DNA from: an uncultured Flavobacteriaceae bacterium
Lineage (GTDB): Bacteria; Bacteroidota; Bacteroidia; Flavobacteriales; Flavobacteriaceae
Reading direction: 5' to 3'
Assembly: GCA_947311635.1 (NCBI GenBank)
Contig: CAMZLD010000077.1
Location: 1-39,327, forward strand
Length of the DNA stretch: 39,327 nt
The position numbers and the translations under genes are program-made. The notes beneath the pieces are model-generated. The model was not told the origin of the DNA and made no database searches. It was given only the letters and a program-made list of their open reading frames with translations. Positions 1 to 10,167 of the stretch are shown here, piece by piece (position 1 is the first letter of the stretch; each line of letters begins with the position of its first letter).

Positions 1-113
1 ATCAATAACAATAATTTTCGAATAACTGTTTATCGTATAGTTACAATCAAGTCTTTTATCTTTTGTCTAATAGTGAAACGGTCTTACGTCTTTAGACGGA
101 CACTACTAATAAC
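1..113. other. Left-edge noncoding stretch downstream of tsaD
   Basis: No start of a minus-strand gene following tsaD is visible here. One plus-strand frame is open through the stretch, but it continues into antisense of tsaD and has no family resemblance, so I treat it as chance. A weak hairpin (CGTC/GACG around TTTA, about 87-98) lies near the tsaD stop. It has no convincing T-tract on the minus strand, so a terminator role is doubtful. Confidence 0.4.
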
Positions 114-1139
114 TTATAATTTTAAACGTGCATTTGCACTAATATTTTGCGAGCTAAATTGTTGGTCTAGATATTTTAAATGTCCTACAATAGCTATCAT
201 GGCAGCATTGTCTGTAGTGTATTCAAATTTTGGTATATAGGTAATCCACCCTTTGTTTTTTTCTTCTATAAGTAATTGTTTTCTAATAGAAGAGTTTGCA
301 CTTACACCGCCAGCAATTGCTACATGTGTAATACCAGTTTGTTTAACAGCTTTTTCTAATTTGTCAAATAGAATTTCGACAATGGTATTTTGAATTGAAG
401 CGCAAATATCTTCTAGGTTTTCTTCTATGAAATTAGGATTTTTCTGTACGTTTTTTTGAATAAACCTTAAAATGCCTGTTTTTAAACCACTAAAACTAAA
501 ATCGAGATCTTTAATTTTGGGTTTGCTAAAAGCAAAGGCTTTTGGGTTGCCAAGTTGCGCATATTTGTCAATCAATGGTCCTCCAGGATATGTAAGTCCC
601 AAAACTTTGGCAGATTTGTCAAAAGCTTCACCTACAGCATCATCAAGCGTTTCTCCCAGTACTTCAAAAGTAAAAGCATTGCTTATTTTAACAAGTTGGG
701 TATGACCACCACTTATTGTTAGGCATAAAAATGGGTAAGGTGGTTTTTTGCTGCCATTTTCTTCAATAAAATGTGCTAAAATATGTGCTTGCATATGATT
801 AACTGCAATTAAAGGGATGTTTAGTGCTAGCGCTAAAGATTTTGCAAACGACATGCCAACCAATAATGAACCCATTAAACCAGGGCCTTGCGTAAAAGCT
901 ATGGCAGTTAAGTCTTTTTTGTCGATATTTGCTTTGGCAAGCGCTTGTTGAATAACAACAACAATGTGTTGTTGATGTGCTCTCGAAGCTAGCTCTGGAA
1001 CAACACCGCCATATAAAGTATGTATCTCTTGATTGGCAACAACATTTGACAGTACTTTTCCGTTGTGTAATACGGCAGCACTGGTGTCATCACAAGAAGA
1101 TTCGATACCTAAAATATAGATTGATTTTTTTTGTTGCAT
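114..1139 (-). CDS. tsaD: tRNA N6-adenosine threonylcarbamoyltransferase TsaD
   Basis: TsaD transfers the threonylcarbamoyl group from TC-AMP to A37 of ANN-decoding tRNAs, working with TsaB and TsaE in the cytoplasm. The 341-residue length is normal for the family. Visible signatures are the N-terminal ASKHA-fold start GIESSCDDTSAAVL (about 11-24), the metal-binding HMQAH (115-119), the glycine-rich TISGGHTQL, GGPLIDKYA, and the C-terminal TTDNAAMIA containing the metal-binding Asp. The ATG at 1139 gives MQQKKSIYILGIESSC, the expected beginning. A Bacteroidota -7 box (TAAATTTG) lies about 39 bases upstream. It is divergent from tamB, a pairing I know from other Flavobacteriaceae. tsaB and tsaE are not in the window. 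Identity is very secure. Confidence 0.97.
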   Translation of the reverse strand: MQQKKSIYILGIESSCDDTSAAVLHNGKVLSNVVANQEIHTLYGGVVPELASRAHQQHIVVVIQQALAKANIDKKDLTAIAFTQGPGLMGSLLVGMSFAKSLALALNIPLIAVNHMQAHILAHFIEENGSKKPPYPFLCLTISGGHTQLVKISNAFTFEVLGETLDDAVGEAFDKSAKVLGLTYPGGPLIDKYAQLGNPKAFAFSKPKIKDLDFSFSGLKTGILRFIQKNVQKNPNFIEENLEDICASIQNTIVEILFDKLEKAVKQTGITHVAIAGGVSANSSIRKQLLIEEKNKGWITYIPKFEYTTDNAAMIAIVGHLKYLDQQFSSQNISANARLKL

Positions 1140-1177
1140 TTATTAGATTTAAGGCATAGAAATTGCCATATTAGTTG

Positions 1178-1185
1178 CAAATTTA
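1178..1185 (-). promoter_or_regulatory. Candidate -7 box for tsaD
   Basis: On the minus strand this reads TAAATTTG, an exact match to the Bacteroidota -7 consensus TAnnTTTG. It ends about 39 bases before the tsaD ATG. I see no TTG at the usual 17-23 base spacing, so it is only a half-supported promoter. Confidence 0.4.
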
Positions 1186-1248
1186 TAGTTTATTAAACGA
1201 TTTAGAAAAATAGCACTTAGAATTTTACTAATAGTAGCTCTACTGTTA

Positions 1249-4200
1249 GTGATAATCAGTGTGTTATTATCTTTTTCTTCTGTGCAAAGTTATCTAGCTA
1301 ATCGTACTACGAAGTATCTAAACAGGCGTTATAAGACAAATATAACTATTGATAAAGCAGATTTTTCTTACTTAGGAAATGTTACCTTGAAAAAAGTATT
1401 GATAAGAGATCATCACAAAGACTCTTTGATTTATGTTGAAAATCTTAAAACTTCTATTTTAAATTTCAAAAATGTTATTGATAGTAAATTGGTATTTGGC
1501 GCTATTGATTTGTCAGCTGTTTTTTTTCAAATAAAAACTTACAAAGGTGAAGAAGAAGATGCTTTGGCCATTTTTGTCGAAAAATTTGATGATAAAGCAA
1601 ATGATAATGATACGCCTTCAAATTTTTTATTGACATCTTCTTTAGTGACGATTTCTAATGGGTTGTTTCAAATTTACGATGAGAATAAAGACGGAAAGCC
1701 ATTGGTTTTTAAAAAAATAAATGGCAAGGTGTCTGATTTTAAAATAGTAGGCCCTAATGCTTCTGGTTTTGTAGAGGATGTTAGTTTTTTAGAAAATCAC
1801 GATGTGATGATTAAAAAACTAACAACCAATTTTTCGTATACGCGCCAGCAAATGAAATTTTTAGATACAAAGATAGCTACAAATGCTTCATCTTTAAGCG
1901 GAACGATTCTGTTTAATTATCAAAGAGAAGATTTGGCTGATTTTAATAACAAAGTTAACATTGATGCAAACTTTGATAAGGCAACAATAGCATTAAGAGA
2001 TTTAAATAAATTTTACGATGGTTTTGGCACAAGAGATTTGCTATTTTTATCAACAAAAATTTCGGGGACATTAAATAACTTTACAGCGTCAAATGTTCGT
2101 CTAAAATCATCTAGAAATGTCACAGTAAATGGTGTATTAAATTTCAAAAATGTTTTTGATAAAGGAAAAGAATTTTCTTTAAATGCAAACTTTACAAAAC
2201 TATCATCAGATTATAACTCTTTGCAAAGTTTATTGCCAACCACTTTAAGTAAAACGGTACCCATAGTGTTTGATAAATTAGGGCAATTTAATTTGCAGGG
2301 TACAACTTATATTTCTTCAGAAGTAATTAATGCAAAGCTAAATATTAATACAGCGCTTGGTAATGTGATTTCTGATTTAAAGCTTACGAATGTCTCAAAT
2401 ATTGACAATGCGTCCTATGTAGGGCATATTCAACTAAATGAATTTGATTTGGGTGTTTTAGTAAGTGACCCTTTAATTGGCAAGCTAAGTCTTGATGCAG
2501 ATGTTGATGGTAAGGGTTTTGATTTAGAGCATTTAAATACATCTATAAAAGGCAATATTTCAAAACATCAATACAAAGGGTATACGTATAGTAATATTGA
2601 TGTAAATGGATTGTTTCAAAACAAACGCTTTAATGGAAAACTAATATCGCACGATGAAAATATTCAGTTAACTTTTAAAGGAAAAGCAGATTTTTCTTCA
2701 GAAATTTATAAGTTTGATTTTAAAACGGATGTTGGCTTTGCAAATTTCAATAAACTAAATTTATTTAAACGTGATGCGAAAGCAATTCTTAAAGGTGTAA
2801 TTGACATAAAAGCTACCGGTAATAGTTTAGATAATTTTGCAGGAAATATAAACTTTAAAAACGCATCTTATACCAATCAAAGAGATACTTATAAATTTAC
2901 AGAATTTAATATTAATTCTTCATTTAAAGATAGTATAAGGACCATTACGGTTGACTCACCAGAAATTATTAATGGTAAATTAGTAGGAAATTTTAAGTTT
3001 AATGAGTTAGGGATACTTGCAAGAAATTCTTTAGGAAGCATGTATGATAATTACCATCCGTTTCCGGTATCGAAGAACCAAAAATTAAATTTTAATCTTA
3101 AAATACACAATAAAATAATAGGTGTTTTTTTTCCTGAAATAAAATTAGCTTCCAAAACAATTTTAAAAGGAAAAATAGATGCAGACAAAGATTTATTTCA
3201 TTTAACATTTAAATCGTCCCAAGTAAATGCCTTCGGAAATGTTATTGATAAAATACGCTTACAAGTTGATAATAAAAATCCCATTTTTAATTCACAACTT
3301 TCAATAAAAGATATCAAAACCAAGTTCTATAATGCTTCCAAATTAAATTTAGTTACTGTAAACCTACAAGATACATTGTTTATTCGTACAGAATTTACTG
3401 GTGGAAAACACCAGACAGAAAAGTATAATTTAGCTTTGTATCATACTATTGGAGACGATAATAAATCTATTTTTGGAGTTAAAAAATCAGATATTTTAAT
3501 CAATAAAACCAAATGGTTTTTAAATGCTTCAGAAAACAATGAAAACAAAGTGGTTTTTGACAATGCATTTACAAATTTTCTTTTTAAGACCTTTAGCCTA
3601 ACATCTGGAGACCAAAAAATTACCTTAGAAGGTAATTTAAAAAAACCAAAAAGTAAAGACTTTAATATTGCATTTGAGAATGTGCGTATTGCAGATATTC
3701 TTCCAAAAATTGATAGCTTAACCATAAAAGGTCTGCTAAACGGTAAAATTAATTACAAACAACATGACAATAAAATTATTCCAACATCAGATATTTCGGT
3801 TGTAGATTTATATGTCAATGATTATTATCAAGGTAATCTAACAGCAAATTTAAAAGGAAAAAATTCATTAAAAAGCTATGATGTAAATATCGAATTAAAA
3901 AATGATTTAAGTAAAAGTTTTACAGTAAATGGCAATGTAAATTTTGGTAAAAAAACACCAACTCTAGATGTAGATGCGCATTTTGAAGAATATAACTTAC
4001 AAGCATTTGGGCTGTATTTAGGCAAAGATGTGTTTACCAATATTAGAGGCTATTTGTATGGAGATGTAAATATTCACGGACAATTAAAAGACCCCAAAAT
4101 GGATGGTGGCTTGTATTTAGATAGCGCAGGAATGAACATTCCTTATTTAAATGTAGACTATGACTTTGATGGGACTACAGTAGTTGCGTTAGAAGACCAT

Positions 4201-5643
4201 ACTTTTAAAATTGAAGATTTAACCTTATTAGATAAAGCAAAAGCTACCTCTGCAACAGTACTAGGAACAATAAAACACGATGCCTTTAAAGATTGGACAC
4301 TTGATTTAAACTTACAAACTAAAAACCTACTCGTATTAAACACCAAAGAAGAAGAAAATTCTTTATACTACGGCACCGGTTTTTTAAAAGGAGATGCAAC
4401 CATTAAAGGTTTAACAGATAAACTAGTCATAAACGTTACCGGAAGAACAAACCCAGGTACGCATTTCATTGTTCCGTTAAGCGATATTCGAACTGCAGAA
4501 AAATCTTCATTAGTCCATTTTAAAGCTCCAAAAGGAAAAGAAACCATAAACTTTAATAAAGATTTCTTATTAGATAGATTTAAAGGCTTGTCCTTAAATT
4601 TTAACCTTGCAGTTACCAAAGATGCACTTGTAGAAATGGTTATTGATGAATCTACAGGCAGTTATTTAAAAGGACGTGGTACAGGAGATCTTTTGATTGA
4701 AATAAATACCCGTGGAAAATTCAATATGTATGGAGATTTTGTAATTGATAATGGGATTTACGATTTTAAATACGGAGGTATTATTGATAAAGAATTTGTA
4801 GCCAAAAAAGGAGGAACCATTTCTTGGAGCGGTGACCCATTAGGTGCAGAACTTAACATTGAAGCAGTCTACAAATTAAAAGCCAACCCAAGAGCTTTGC
4901 TAGAAAATTATTCTGGAACCAGAAAAATACCAGTAAATTTAGTAACCAAGATTACAGGAGAACTGTACCATTCTACAATAGGTTTTGATATTTTAATGCC
5001 AAATGCAAGTACAGATATTGCATCAGAATTAGATTTTAAACTCAATCGAAATGACGATAACGGAAAAGCTAGACATTTTATAGCGTTATTGGTAACAGGT
5101 AGTTTTTTAAATGATACCAATTTAAATGCAAATGCCAATTCATTTCTTTACGGAACCACTTCAGAATTGATTTCTAATACGCTTTCAGATATCTTTAATA
5201 CGGGTAACGATAAAGTGAATATTGATATTGGCTATCAAGTAGGCGAAAAAGGTACTATAGATGGCGTAGATATTAATGATCAAATTGATTTGTCTTTAGG
5301 TACTCAATTAAGTGATCGTATTATTATAAATGGTAAAGTAGGTGTGCCAGTTGGGTCAAAAACACAATCAACGGTAGTTGGAGAAGTAGAAGTAGAGTTT
5401 TTATTGAATGAAGAAGGTACTTTTAGATTAAAAACCTTTAACCGTCAAAATGAAATTCAATATACAGATGAAGAAGAAGGCTACACCCAAGGTGCTGGTA
5501 TTACCTATCAAGTAGATTTTGATAATGGTGGTGAGTTATTAGAAAAACTAGGACTCAAAAAGAAAAAGACAAAAGATACCACGGCACTAATAATTCAGAA
5601 AAAGGATACCGTTAAAAAGAAATCCTTTGTACGGTTTAAATAA
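1249..5643 (+). CDS. tamB: TamB-like translocation/assembly module protein (DUF490 C-terminus)
   Basis: This is a very large AsmA/TamB-type protein that spans the periplasm from an inner-membrane anchor. The family is implicated in outer-membrane protein assembly and in bulk phospholipid movement between membranes. The N-terminus is one hydrophobic anchor followed by SSVQSYLANRTTKYLN, typical of the family. The body is a long run of repeated beta-rich segments. The DUF490-type end (about residues 1000-1400) includes GTGDLLIEINTRGKFNMYG and ends in a Lys-rich tail. The GTG at 1249 is the first standard start in frame, but it cuts the anchor: the frame stays open back to a TAG at 1186 and would add a basic FIKRFRKIALRILLIVALLLV (see findings). 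No TamA partner is adjacent. It converges on the symporter with only three bases between the stop codons. Confidence 0.9.
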   Translation: MIISVLLSFSSVQSYLANRTTKYLNRRYKTNITIDKADFSYLGNVTLKKVLIRDHHKDSLIYVENLKTSILNFKNVIDSKLVFGAIDLSAVFFQIKTYKGEEEDALAIFVEKFDDKANDNDTPSNFLLTSSLVTISNGLFQIYDENKDGKPLVFKKINGKVSDFKIVGPNASGFVEDVSFLENHDVMIKKLTTNFSYTRQQMKFLDTKIATNASSLSGTILFNYQREDLADFNNKVNIDANFDKATIALRDLNKFYDGFGTRDLLFLSTKISGTLNNFTASNVRLKSSRNVTVNGVLNFKNVFDKGKEFSLNANFTKLSSDYNSLQSLLPTTLSKTVPIVFDKLGQFNLQGTTYISSEVINAKLNINTALGNVISDLKLTNVSNIDNASYVGHIQLNEFDLGVLVSDPLIGKLSLDADVDGKGFDLEHLNTSIKGNISKHQYKGYTYSNIDVNGLFQNKRFNGKLISHDENIQLTFKGKADFSSEIYKFDFKTDVGFANFNKLNLFKRDAKAILKGVIDIKATGNSLDNFAGNINFKNASYTNQRDTYKFTEFNINSSFKDSIRTITVDSPEIINGKLVGNFKFNELGILARNSLGSMYDNYHPFPVSKNQKLNFNLKIHNKIIGVFFPEIKLASKTILKGKIDADKDLFHLTFKSSQVNAFGNVIDKIRLQVDNKNPIFNSQLSIKDIKTKFYNASKLNLVTVNLQDTLFIRTEFTGGKHQTEKYNLALYHTIGDDNKSIFGVKKSDILINKTKWFLNASENNENKVVFDNAFTNFLFKTFSLTSGDQKITLEGNLKKPKSKDFNIAFENVRIADILPKIDSLTIKGLLNGKINYKQHDNKIIPTSDISVVDLYVNDYYQGNLTANLKGKNSLKSYDVNIELKNDLSKSFTVNGNVNFGKKTPTLDVDAHFEEYNLQAFGLYLGKDVFTNIRGYLYGDVNIHGQLKDPKMDGGLYLDSAGMNIPYLNVDYDFDGTTVVALEDHTFKIEDLTLLDKAKATSATVLGTIKHDAFKDWTLDLNLQTKNLLVLNTKEEENSLYYGTGFLKGDATIKGLTDKLVINVTGRTNPGTHFIVPLSDIRTAEKSSLVHFKAPKGKETINFNKDFLLDRFKGLSLNFNLAVTKDALVEMVIDESTGSYLKGRGTGDLLIEINTRGKFNMYGDFVIDNGIYDFKYGGIIDKEFVAKKGGTISWSGDPLGAELNIEAVYKLKANPRALLENYSGTRKIPVNLVTKITGELYHSTIGFDILMPNASTDIASELDFKLNRNDDNGKARHFIALLVTGSFLNDTNLNANANSFLYGTTSELISNTLSDIFNTGNDKVNIDIGYQVGEKGTIDGVDINDQIDLSLGTQLSDRIIINGKVGVPVGSKTQSTVVGEVEVEFLLNEEGTFRLKTFNRQNEIQYTDEEEGYTQGAGITYQVDFDNGGELLEKLGLKKKKTKDTTALIIQKKDTVKKKSFVRFK

Positions 5644-5652
5644 AATTTAAAC
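5634..5652. terminator. Perfect palindrome over two facing stop codons
   Basis: GTTTAAAT-AAA-ATTTAAAC is a perfect 8-bp inverted repeat with a 3-base loop. It contains the tamB stop (5641-5643) and the stop of the opposing symporter gene (5647-5649). Being symmetrical, it could act as a bidirectional terminator. It is AT-rich and has no long T-tract on either side, so termination is an inference. Confidence 0.4.
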
Positions 5653-7449
5653 AATGCTTCCTTTTATTTTAGTCCATAACTTTAGCAATAAAACTGTACA
5701 AACGATGGTAGCAATACTTAAATAAATACCCAATGTTATATTGCCGTAAATAAAGTTGCCAATTGCAAAAAGAATACTATATACTAATAGTGTACCAATA
5801 ATCATGGCTACAATACCATAGGTCAAACTACGATCTGTAGTATTGTCAACAATGTTATTTCCTTTAGAAGCTTCTTTTTCAATGACAGGTTTCCAGCCAA
5901 AACTACTCGGTTGAATTTTCTGATAAAAACGCGCTAAAGTTTCTTGTTTTTCGGGGTTTGTTAAATAGGTAACAGCAAGCCAAATAATAGTTGTAATTAA
6001 AACCACCATAGGAAACTTTGCGTAAGCAGGAAAAGCATTTCCTTCGCCAAATAAACTACTAGCATAATGTGCAAAAAGTAAAGAAACAATTCCAGAAGAA
6101 ATCATTGCAGCAATCTCGCTCCAAGCATTGATACGCCACCAAAACCATCGTAAAATAAAAATGAGACCTGTACCAGCACCAAAAGCAATAATTGTATCAA
6201 AAATTTGTAATGCATTGGTAAAACTAAGTGCCAATAAAGAACTTAAAATCATTAAAACAACAGTAGATATGCGTCCAATATTTACCTGTTCACTTTCGGT
6301 AGCTTCTGGTTTTACAAAACGCTTGTAAAAGTCATTTACAATATAAGAACTTCCCCAATTTAAATGGGTAGAAATGGTACTCATAAAAGCAGCTATTAAA
6401 GAAGCAAGCACTAGCCCTATTAATCCCTTCGGAAGAAAGTTAAGCATGGCAGGATATGCCAAATCATGCCCCAATTTACTAGCATTCACTGTAGGAAATG
6501 CAGCTTGAAGACTTGCTAAATCAGGAAAAACAACAATAGAAGCCAAAGCAACTAAAATCCAAGGCCAAGGTCTTATAGCGTAATGCATAATATTGAAGAA
6601 AAATGTAGCACCTATAGCATGTTTTTCATCTTTAGCGGCAAGCATTCGCTGTGCTATGTAGCCACCGCCACCAGGTTCAGCTCCAGGATACCAAGCACTC
6701 CACCATTGTACAGCTAACGGAATAATCAATAAAGAAATAATTAATTCTGTATCATCAAAATTTGGTAAAATATTCATTTTACTTTGAACAGCTTCATTTT
6801 GAAATAAGTTACTTAATCCACCAACTTGAGGTAGGTTTACTGCGTAATAAGCAGCAGCAATTGCACCAATCATAGCAACAATAAATAATATAAAATCTGT
6901 ATAAACCACACCTCTAAAACCACCAATTGCACTAAATGCAACGGTTACAATACCGGCATAAATTACCACTTGCCAAGGCTCAAGGCCAAGCATAATTTTA
7001 CCAATTTTAATAGCTGCCAACATTACGGCACTCATTACCAAAACATTAAAAACTAATCCTAAATACAAAGCTCTAAAGCCTCTTAAGAATCGTGCCGCTT
7101 TTCCGCTATAGCGTAGTTCATAAAATTCTATATCTGTTTTTACATTACTTTTTCGCCATAATTTTGCGTATACAAAAACGGTGAGCATGCCAGTAAGCAA
7201 AAAGGTCCACCAAACCCAGTTTCCAGAAACGCCCTTTTGTCTTACAACATCTGCAACAAAAAGAGGTGTATCTGCAGCAAAAGTTGTAGCAACCATACTA
7301 AAACCTAGTAACCACCAAGGCATGTTTCTACCCGAAAGGAAATATTCAGAAGTATTTTTACCTGCTTTTTTAGACACTAAAAAGCCAATACCTAAGACGA
7401 TAATAAAAAAAGCGAAGATGATGATTTTATCAATAAAAGCGAGTTGCAT
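5647..7449 (-). CDS. Sodium:solute symporter family (SSS) transporter
   Basis: This is an inner-membrane secondary transporter of the sodium/solute symporter family (LeuT fold), predicted to couple Na+ entry to uptake of a small solute. Its 600 residues contain roughly 13 or more hydrophobic segments. The N-terminal block GKNTSEYFLSGRNMPWWLLG followed by STVATTFAADTPL-like sequence (MVATTFAADTPLFVADVVR) is characteristic, as is a glycine-rich IGGFRGVVYTDFILF in the middle. The ATG at 7449 gives MQLAFIDKIIIFAFF, a normal first membrane segment. I cannot infer the substrate from sequence: sugars, amino acids, acetate and others are all used by relatives. The gene stands alone, convergent with tamB and divergent from pfkA. 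A near-match -7 box (TACATTTA) lies upstream. Confidence 0.88.
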   Translation of the reverse strand: MQLAFIDKIIIFAFFIIVLGIGFLVSKKAGKNTSEYFLSGRNMPWWLLGFSMVATTFAADTPLFVADVVRQKGVSGNWVWWTFLLTGMLTVFVYAKLWRKSNVKTDIEFYELRYSGKAARFLRGFRALYLGLVFNVLVMSAVMLAAIKIGKIMLGLEPWQVVIYAGIVTVAFSAIGGFRGVVYTDFILFIVAMIGAIAAAYYAVNLPQVGGLSNLFQNEAVQSKMNILPNFDDTELIISLLIIPLAVQWWSAWYPGAEPGGGGYIAQRMLAAKDEKHAIGATFFFNIMHYAIRPWPWILVALASIVVFPDLASLQAAFPTVNASKLGHDLAYPAMLNFLPKGLIGLVLASLIAAFMSTISTHLNWGSSYIVNDFYKRFVKPEATESEQVNIGRISTVVLMILSSLLALSFTNALQIFDTIIAFGAGTGLIFILRWFWWRINAWSEIAAMISSGIVSLLFAHYASSLFGEGNAFPAYAKFPMVVLITTIIWLAVTYLTNPEKQETLARFYQKIQPSSFGWKPVIEKEASKGNNIVDNTTDRSLTYGIVAMIIGTLLVYSILFAIGNFIYGNITLGIYLSIATIVCTVLLLKLWTKIKGSIV

Positions 7450-7567
7450 AAGGTTTTGTTTTGAAGTTTTGTAAATGTACTTTTTTTTCAGATAAAGACA
7501 TAAAATATCATTGTTTTATGTAAAAAAAATAGAAAATGTTGTACCTTTATATTTCGAATTTTAATAT

Positions 7568-8554
7568 ATGCAGAAGAAAATAAAGACCATTGGTGTATTA
7601 ACCTCTGGAGGTGATGCAGCAGGTATGAATGCTGCCATTAGAGCAGTAGTTAGAGCATGCGCTTATTACAATGTAGCTTGTAAAGGTTTTTATCGAGGTT
7701 TTGAAGGTTTAATAGAAGGAGATTTTGTAAATCTTTCTGCAAGAAGTGTCAATAATATCATTCAGAAGGGCGGAACCATTTTAAAAACTGCCAGATCTGA
7801 TGCTTTTAAAACAAAAGAAGGTAGAAAACAAGCGTATTCAAAGCTTATAGCTGCAAAAATTGATGCTTTAGTCATTATAGGAGGTGATGGTTCTTTTACA
7901 GGCGGCACTTTATTTTTTAAAGAATTTGATTTTCCTGTAGTTGGAATACCAGGAACGATTGATAACGATATTTTTGGAACTACTCACACCTTAGGTTATG
8001 ATACCGCATTAAATACGGCTATTGATGCTATCGATAAGATTCGAGATACAGCATCTTCCCACAATCGCTTGTTTTTTGTTGAGGTAATGGGGCGTGATGC
8101 TGGTTTTATTGCCTTAAATGCAGGAGTTGGAGCAGGAGCAGAAGAAATATTAATTCCAGAAGAAAATCTTGGGCTAGAACGCATGTTAGAGTCGCTTAAA
8201 CGCAGTAAGCGAAGCGGAAAATCCTCAAGTATTGTTGTAGTGTCTGAAGGTGATAAAACAGGAAAAAATGTTTATGAATTAGCCGATTATGTAAAAGAAA
8301 ATATGCCAGAATATGATGTGCGTGTAACGGTATTAGGGCATATTCAAAGAGGCGGATCACCATCCTGTTTTGATCGTGTATTAGCTAGTAGATTAGGTGT
8401 TAAAGCTGTTGAGTTATTGCTAGACAATAAATCAAATATCATGGTAGGTTTATTAGATAATAAAGTGGTATCTACAAATTTAGAAAAAGCAGTAAAAGGA
8501 AAACATTCCATCAATAAAGAGTTGTTAAGAATAAGTGATATTATTACAACTTAA
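7568..8554 (+). CDS. pfkA: ATP-dependent 6-phosphofructokinase
   Basis: PfkA phosphorylates fructose 6-phosphate to fructose 1,6-bisphosphate, the committed step of glycolysis, in the cytoplasm. The 328 residues match the bacterial PfkA length. Motifs are the ATP-site TSGGDAAGMNAAIRA (about 12-26), GGDGSFTGG (105-113), the catalytic PGTIDND (128-134), MGRDAG (174-179), and GHIQRGGSPS near the C-terminus. The glycine of GGDG at the ATP site fits an ATP-using rather than pyrophosphate-using enzyme. The first motif has Ala where most family members have Pro (GGDAPGMN). A near-consensus -7 box (TACCTTTA, 7542-7549) precedes the ATG. gap and mgsA follow on the same strand. Confidence 0.97.
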   Translation: MQKKIKTIGVLTSGGDAAGMNAAIRAVVRACAYYNVACKGFYRGFEGLIEGDFVNLSARSVNNIIQKGGTILKTARSDAFKTKEGRKQAYSKLIAAKIDALVIIGGDGSFTGGTLFFKEFDFPVVGIPGTIDNDIFGTTHTLGYDTALNTAIDAIDKIRDTASSHNRLFFVEVMGRDAGFIALNAGVGAGAEEILIPEENLGLERMLESLKRSKRSGKSSSIVVVSEGDKTGKNVYELADYVKENMPEYDVRVTVLGHIQRGGSPSCFDRVLASRLGVKAVELLLDNKSNIMVGLLDNKVVSTNLEKAVKGKHSINKELLRISDIITT

Positions 8555-8673
8555 AATTAGATGAAACTAAAAATATAGCTTTTAATTTTATAGTTGCTTA
8601 TAAAGCAAAGAAACCAATTTTAGTTGAAGATTTCACAAATAAAATTAATGCGATTAAAACATTTGTAAATTAA
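8539..8673 (+). pseudogene. Possible coding remnant between pfkA and gap
   Basis: Between pfkA and gap one frame is open for 44 codons and reads NIAFNFIVAYKAKKPILVEDF and so on to a TAA at 8671. It is out of frame with pfkA, has no ATG, GTG or TTG start, and has protein-like composition. It could be the tail of a decayed gene, perhaps left when a neighbour was deleted. I do not recognise the family. In AT-rich DNA a 44-codon open frame can occur by chance, so confidence is low. Confidence 0.25.
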
Positions 8674-8686
8674 ATAAAGAATATAA

Positions 8687-9691
<1,005 letters not shown>

Positions 9692-9708
9692 ATAACAATA
9701 ACAAAGTG

Positions 9709-9746
9709 ATGGACTGTATAAATTTAAAATACAGTCCATTTTTTTA
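9709..9746 (+). terminator. Rho-independent terminator after gap
   Basis: ATGGACTGTA and TACAGTCCAT form a perfect 10-bp stem around an 11-base AT-rich loop, followed directly by a run of seven T. It starts 18 bases after the gap stop and ends about 10 bases before the mgsA start, so it should separate the two genes or attenuate read-through. Confidence 0.85.
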
Positions 9747-9755
9747 ATTTATAAA

Positions 9756-10121
9756 ATGATGGAAATAGCAATTATAGCACATGATGGAATGAAAGCAGAA
9801 ATGGTGCAGTTTTTAAATGAACACAAAGCCATATTACATCAAAAAGAAATTCAACTCATAGCAACAGGAACAACAGGCACTAAAGTAGAAAAGGCAGGTT
9901 TTAAAGTGACTAAATTTTTGTCAGGACCTTTTGGTGGTGATGCTCAAATTGCCAGTAGAGTTGCCGAAGGAAAGTGTAATATGGTATTGTTTTTTAGAGA
10001 TCCACACGAAAAACACCCACATGAGCCAGACATTACCATGTTATTGCGTTTGTGCGATGTGCATAATGTACCCCTAGCAACAAACCCTGCAACAGCAGAA
10101 TTATTAATGAAGGCATTGTAA
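9756..10121 (+). CDS. mgsA: Methylglyoxal synthase
   Basis: MgsA converts dihydroxyacetone phosphate to methylglyoxal and phosphate, a bypass of lower glycolysis used when phosphate is short or sugar phosphates pile up. The 121 residues are close to the usual length of about 120-150. Motifs include HDGMKAEM (9-16), the phosphate-binding ATGTTGTKVEKAGF (36-49), the catalytic-Asp segment GPFGGDAQIA (57-66), RDPHEKHPHEPD (81-92) and NVPLATNPATAELL. The first two codons are both ATG, so the start is 9756 or 9759. It lies just after the gap terminator, and both enzymes act at the triose-phosphate node. I do not see a clear promoter of its own. Confidence 0.95.
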   Translation: MMEIAIIAHDGMKAEMVQFLNEHKAILHQKEIQLIATGTTGTKVEKAGFKVTKFLSGPFGGDAQIASRVAEGKCNMVLFFRDPHEKHPHEPDITMLLRLCDVHNVPLATNPATAELLMKAL

Positions 10122-10149
10122 GTCTATTTGTTTTGACAGAGTAGATTTT

Positions 10150-10167
10150 ACTAACCACTAACCACTA
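10150..10167. repeat. ACTAACC heptamer repeat, copy 1
   Basis: The sequence reads ACTAACCACTAACCACTA, about two and a half units of ACTAACC. It lies between the convergent mgsA and ridA and its last three bases form the ridA stop codon. The same unit recurs before the CCG-domain Fe-S gene and before ettA. Confidence 0.7.

Noticed and set aside
1-238. Open plus-strand frame at the left edge
   Set aside because: It runs into antisense of tsaD, shows no recognisable protein features and has no visible start, so chance is the best explanation.
3441-3725. Minus-strand ORFs inside tamB (also 4158-4346, 4368-4619, 4908-5138)
   Set aside because: They are antisense shadows in an AT-rich gene with no family features or promoters.
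8552-8590. TAAAATTA/TAATTTTA inverted repeat after pfkA as a terminator
   Set aside because: Eight AT pairs around a 23-base loop and no T-tract make a stable terminator unlikely.
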